A model generated the notes under the pieces. It was given only the letters and a program-made list of their open reading frames with translations. It did not search any database and was not told the origin of the DNA. A DNA stretch of 12,604 nucleotides from Propionibacteriaceae bacterium (GTDB lineage: Bacteria > Actinomycetota > Actinomycetes > Propionibacteriales > Propionibacteriaceae), in the NCBI GenBank assembly GCA_031287505.1, contig JAITSW010000004.1, forward strand, positions 1-12,604, read 5' to 3'. A program made the position numbers and the translations under genes. This document shows, piece by piece, positions 12,461 through 12,604 of this stretch; position 1 is the stretch's first letter; the number at the start of each line of letters is the position of its first letter.

Positions 12461-12468
12461 TTGGTAAG
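12446..12468. repeat. 23-bp direct repeat, copy 2, at the NUDIX stop codon
   Basis: Partner of the element at 12385-12407. In this copy the sequence holds the last codons and TAA stop of the NUDIX gene (encoding LPNA then stop). The copy at the methyltransferase start would encode LPNG then stop in the short upstream frame. Confidence 0.8.
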
Positions 12469-12604
12469 AGCTCATAGGCCCATCCGCCGAATTCTCCGCC
12501 GTGGTACGGCATCACGCCGTGGAACTGCGGGCCTGATGAAAAAACCAGCGGCAGGAATTGCCGATCCCCCTCCCACATGGGCAACTCGGCAAGCTTGTCG
12601 ATAG
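12453..12604 (-). CDS. NUDIX hydrolase, probably 8-oxo-dGTP diphosphatase (C-terminal 49 residues)
   Basis: Only the last 49 residues are in the window; the frame runs off the right edge, so the Nudix box itself is not visible. The tail contains LAELPMWEGDRQFLPLVF, then PQFHGVMPYHGGEF. The pattern LPxWEGDRxFLPLVF followed by FHGVMPY is typical of the C-terminus of MutT-like 8-oxo-dGTP diphosphatases. Such enzymes remove oxidised dGTP from the nucleotide pool and so prevent A.T to C.G transversions. The stop is TAA at 12453-12455, 53 nt before the methyltransferase ATG on the same strand. It therefore probably heads, or lies early in, the NUDIX-methyltransferase-AEC transcript. The family call is strong, but the exact substrate is inferred. 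Confidence 0.8.
   Translation of the reverse strand, partial: IDKLAELPMWEGDRQFLPLVFSSGPQFHGVMPYHGGEFGGWAYELLPNA

Noticed and set aside
1..12604. Defence island, prophage, CRISPR or mobile element
   Set aside because: Every long frame is assigned to core metabolism, RNA modification or transport. No integrase, transposase, regularly spaced repeat array or defence-type domain is seen.

Overview
The window is a chromosomal housekeeping segment of a moderately high-G+C Gram-positive bacterium, most likely an actinobacterium (Actinomycetota). The evidence is the tRNA-Gln/glmU pair, the rsmI-tatD-rsmA-ispE cluster with a divergent pmt (protein O-mannosyltransferase) next to rsmI, several GTG starts, and N-terminal signatures of TatD and RsmA that look actinobacterial. 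I cannot name the genus. No phage, insertion sequence or CRISPR array is visible.

Layout. Positions 1-1247 (minus) hold glmU, cut by the left edge and therefore lacking its C-terminus. A tRNA-Gln(UUG) with its own promoter lies just upstream of it at 1308-1386. The gap from 1387 to 1644 contains two different pairs of direct repeats. Positions 1645-5139 (minus) form a tight operon read rsmI > tatD > rsmA > ispE, combining two 16S rRNA methyltransferases, a TatD nuclease and a step of the MEP isoprenoid pathway. A short divergent promoter region separates it from pmt (5225-7171, plus). Pmt probably starts leaderless at a GTG and carries a long, repeat-bearing hydrophilic N-terminus. Next on the plus strand come a uracil permease (7284-8609), a strong intrinsic terminator, and a MATE/DinF-type efflux protein (8670-10001).

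The stretch 10002-10273 lies between convergent units and holds an orphan 3' coding fragment and a hairpin. From 12604 back to 10274 (minus) runs a second operon: the C-terminus of a NUDIX 8-oxo-dGTP diphosphatase (cut by the right edge), a THUMP-like-domain SAM methyltransferase of unknown target, and an AEC-family permease.

Most of the window is ordinary core genome, and I do not see a clear new multigene system. The points worth a second look are the 23-bp repeat that duplicates a gene-end/gene-start junction between the NUDIX gene and the methyltransferase, the 30-bp in-frame repeats in pmt together with its leaderless start, an unusually long tRNA-Gln, the nested repeats downstream of ispE, a palindrome in front of the uracil permease gene, and the orphan coding fragment after the MATE gene.
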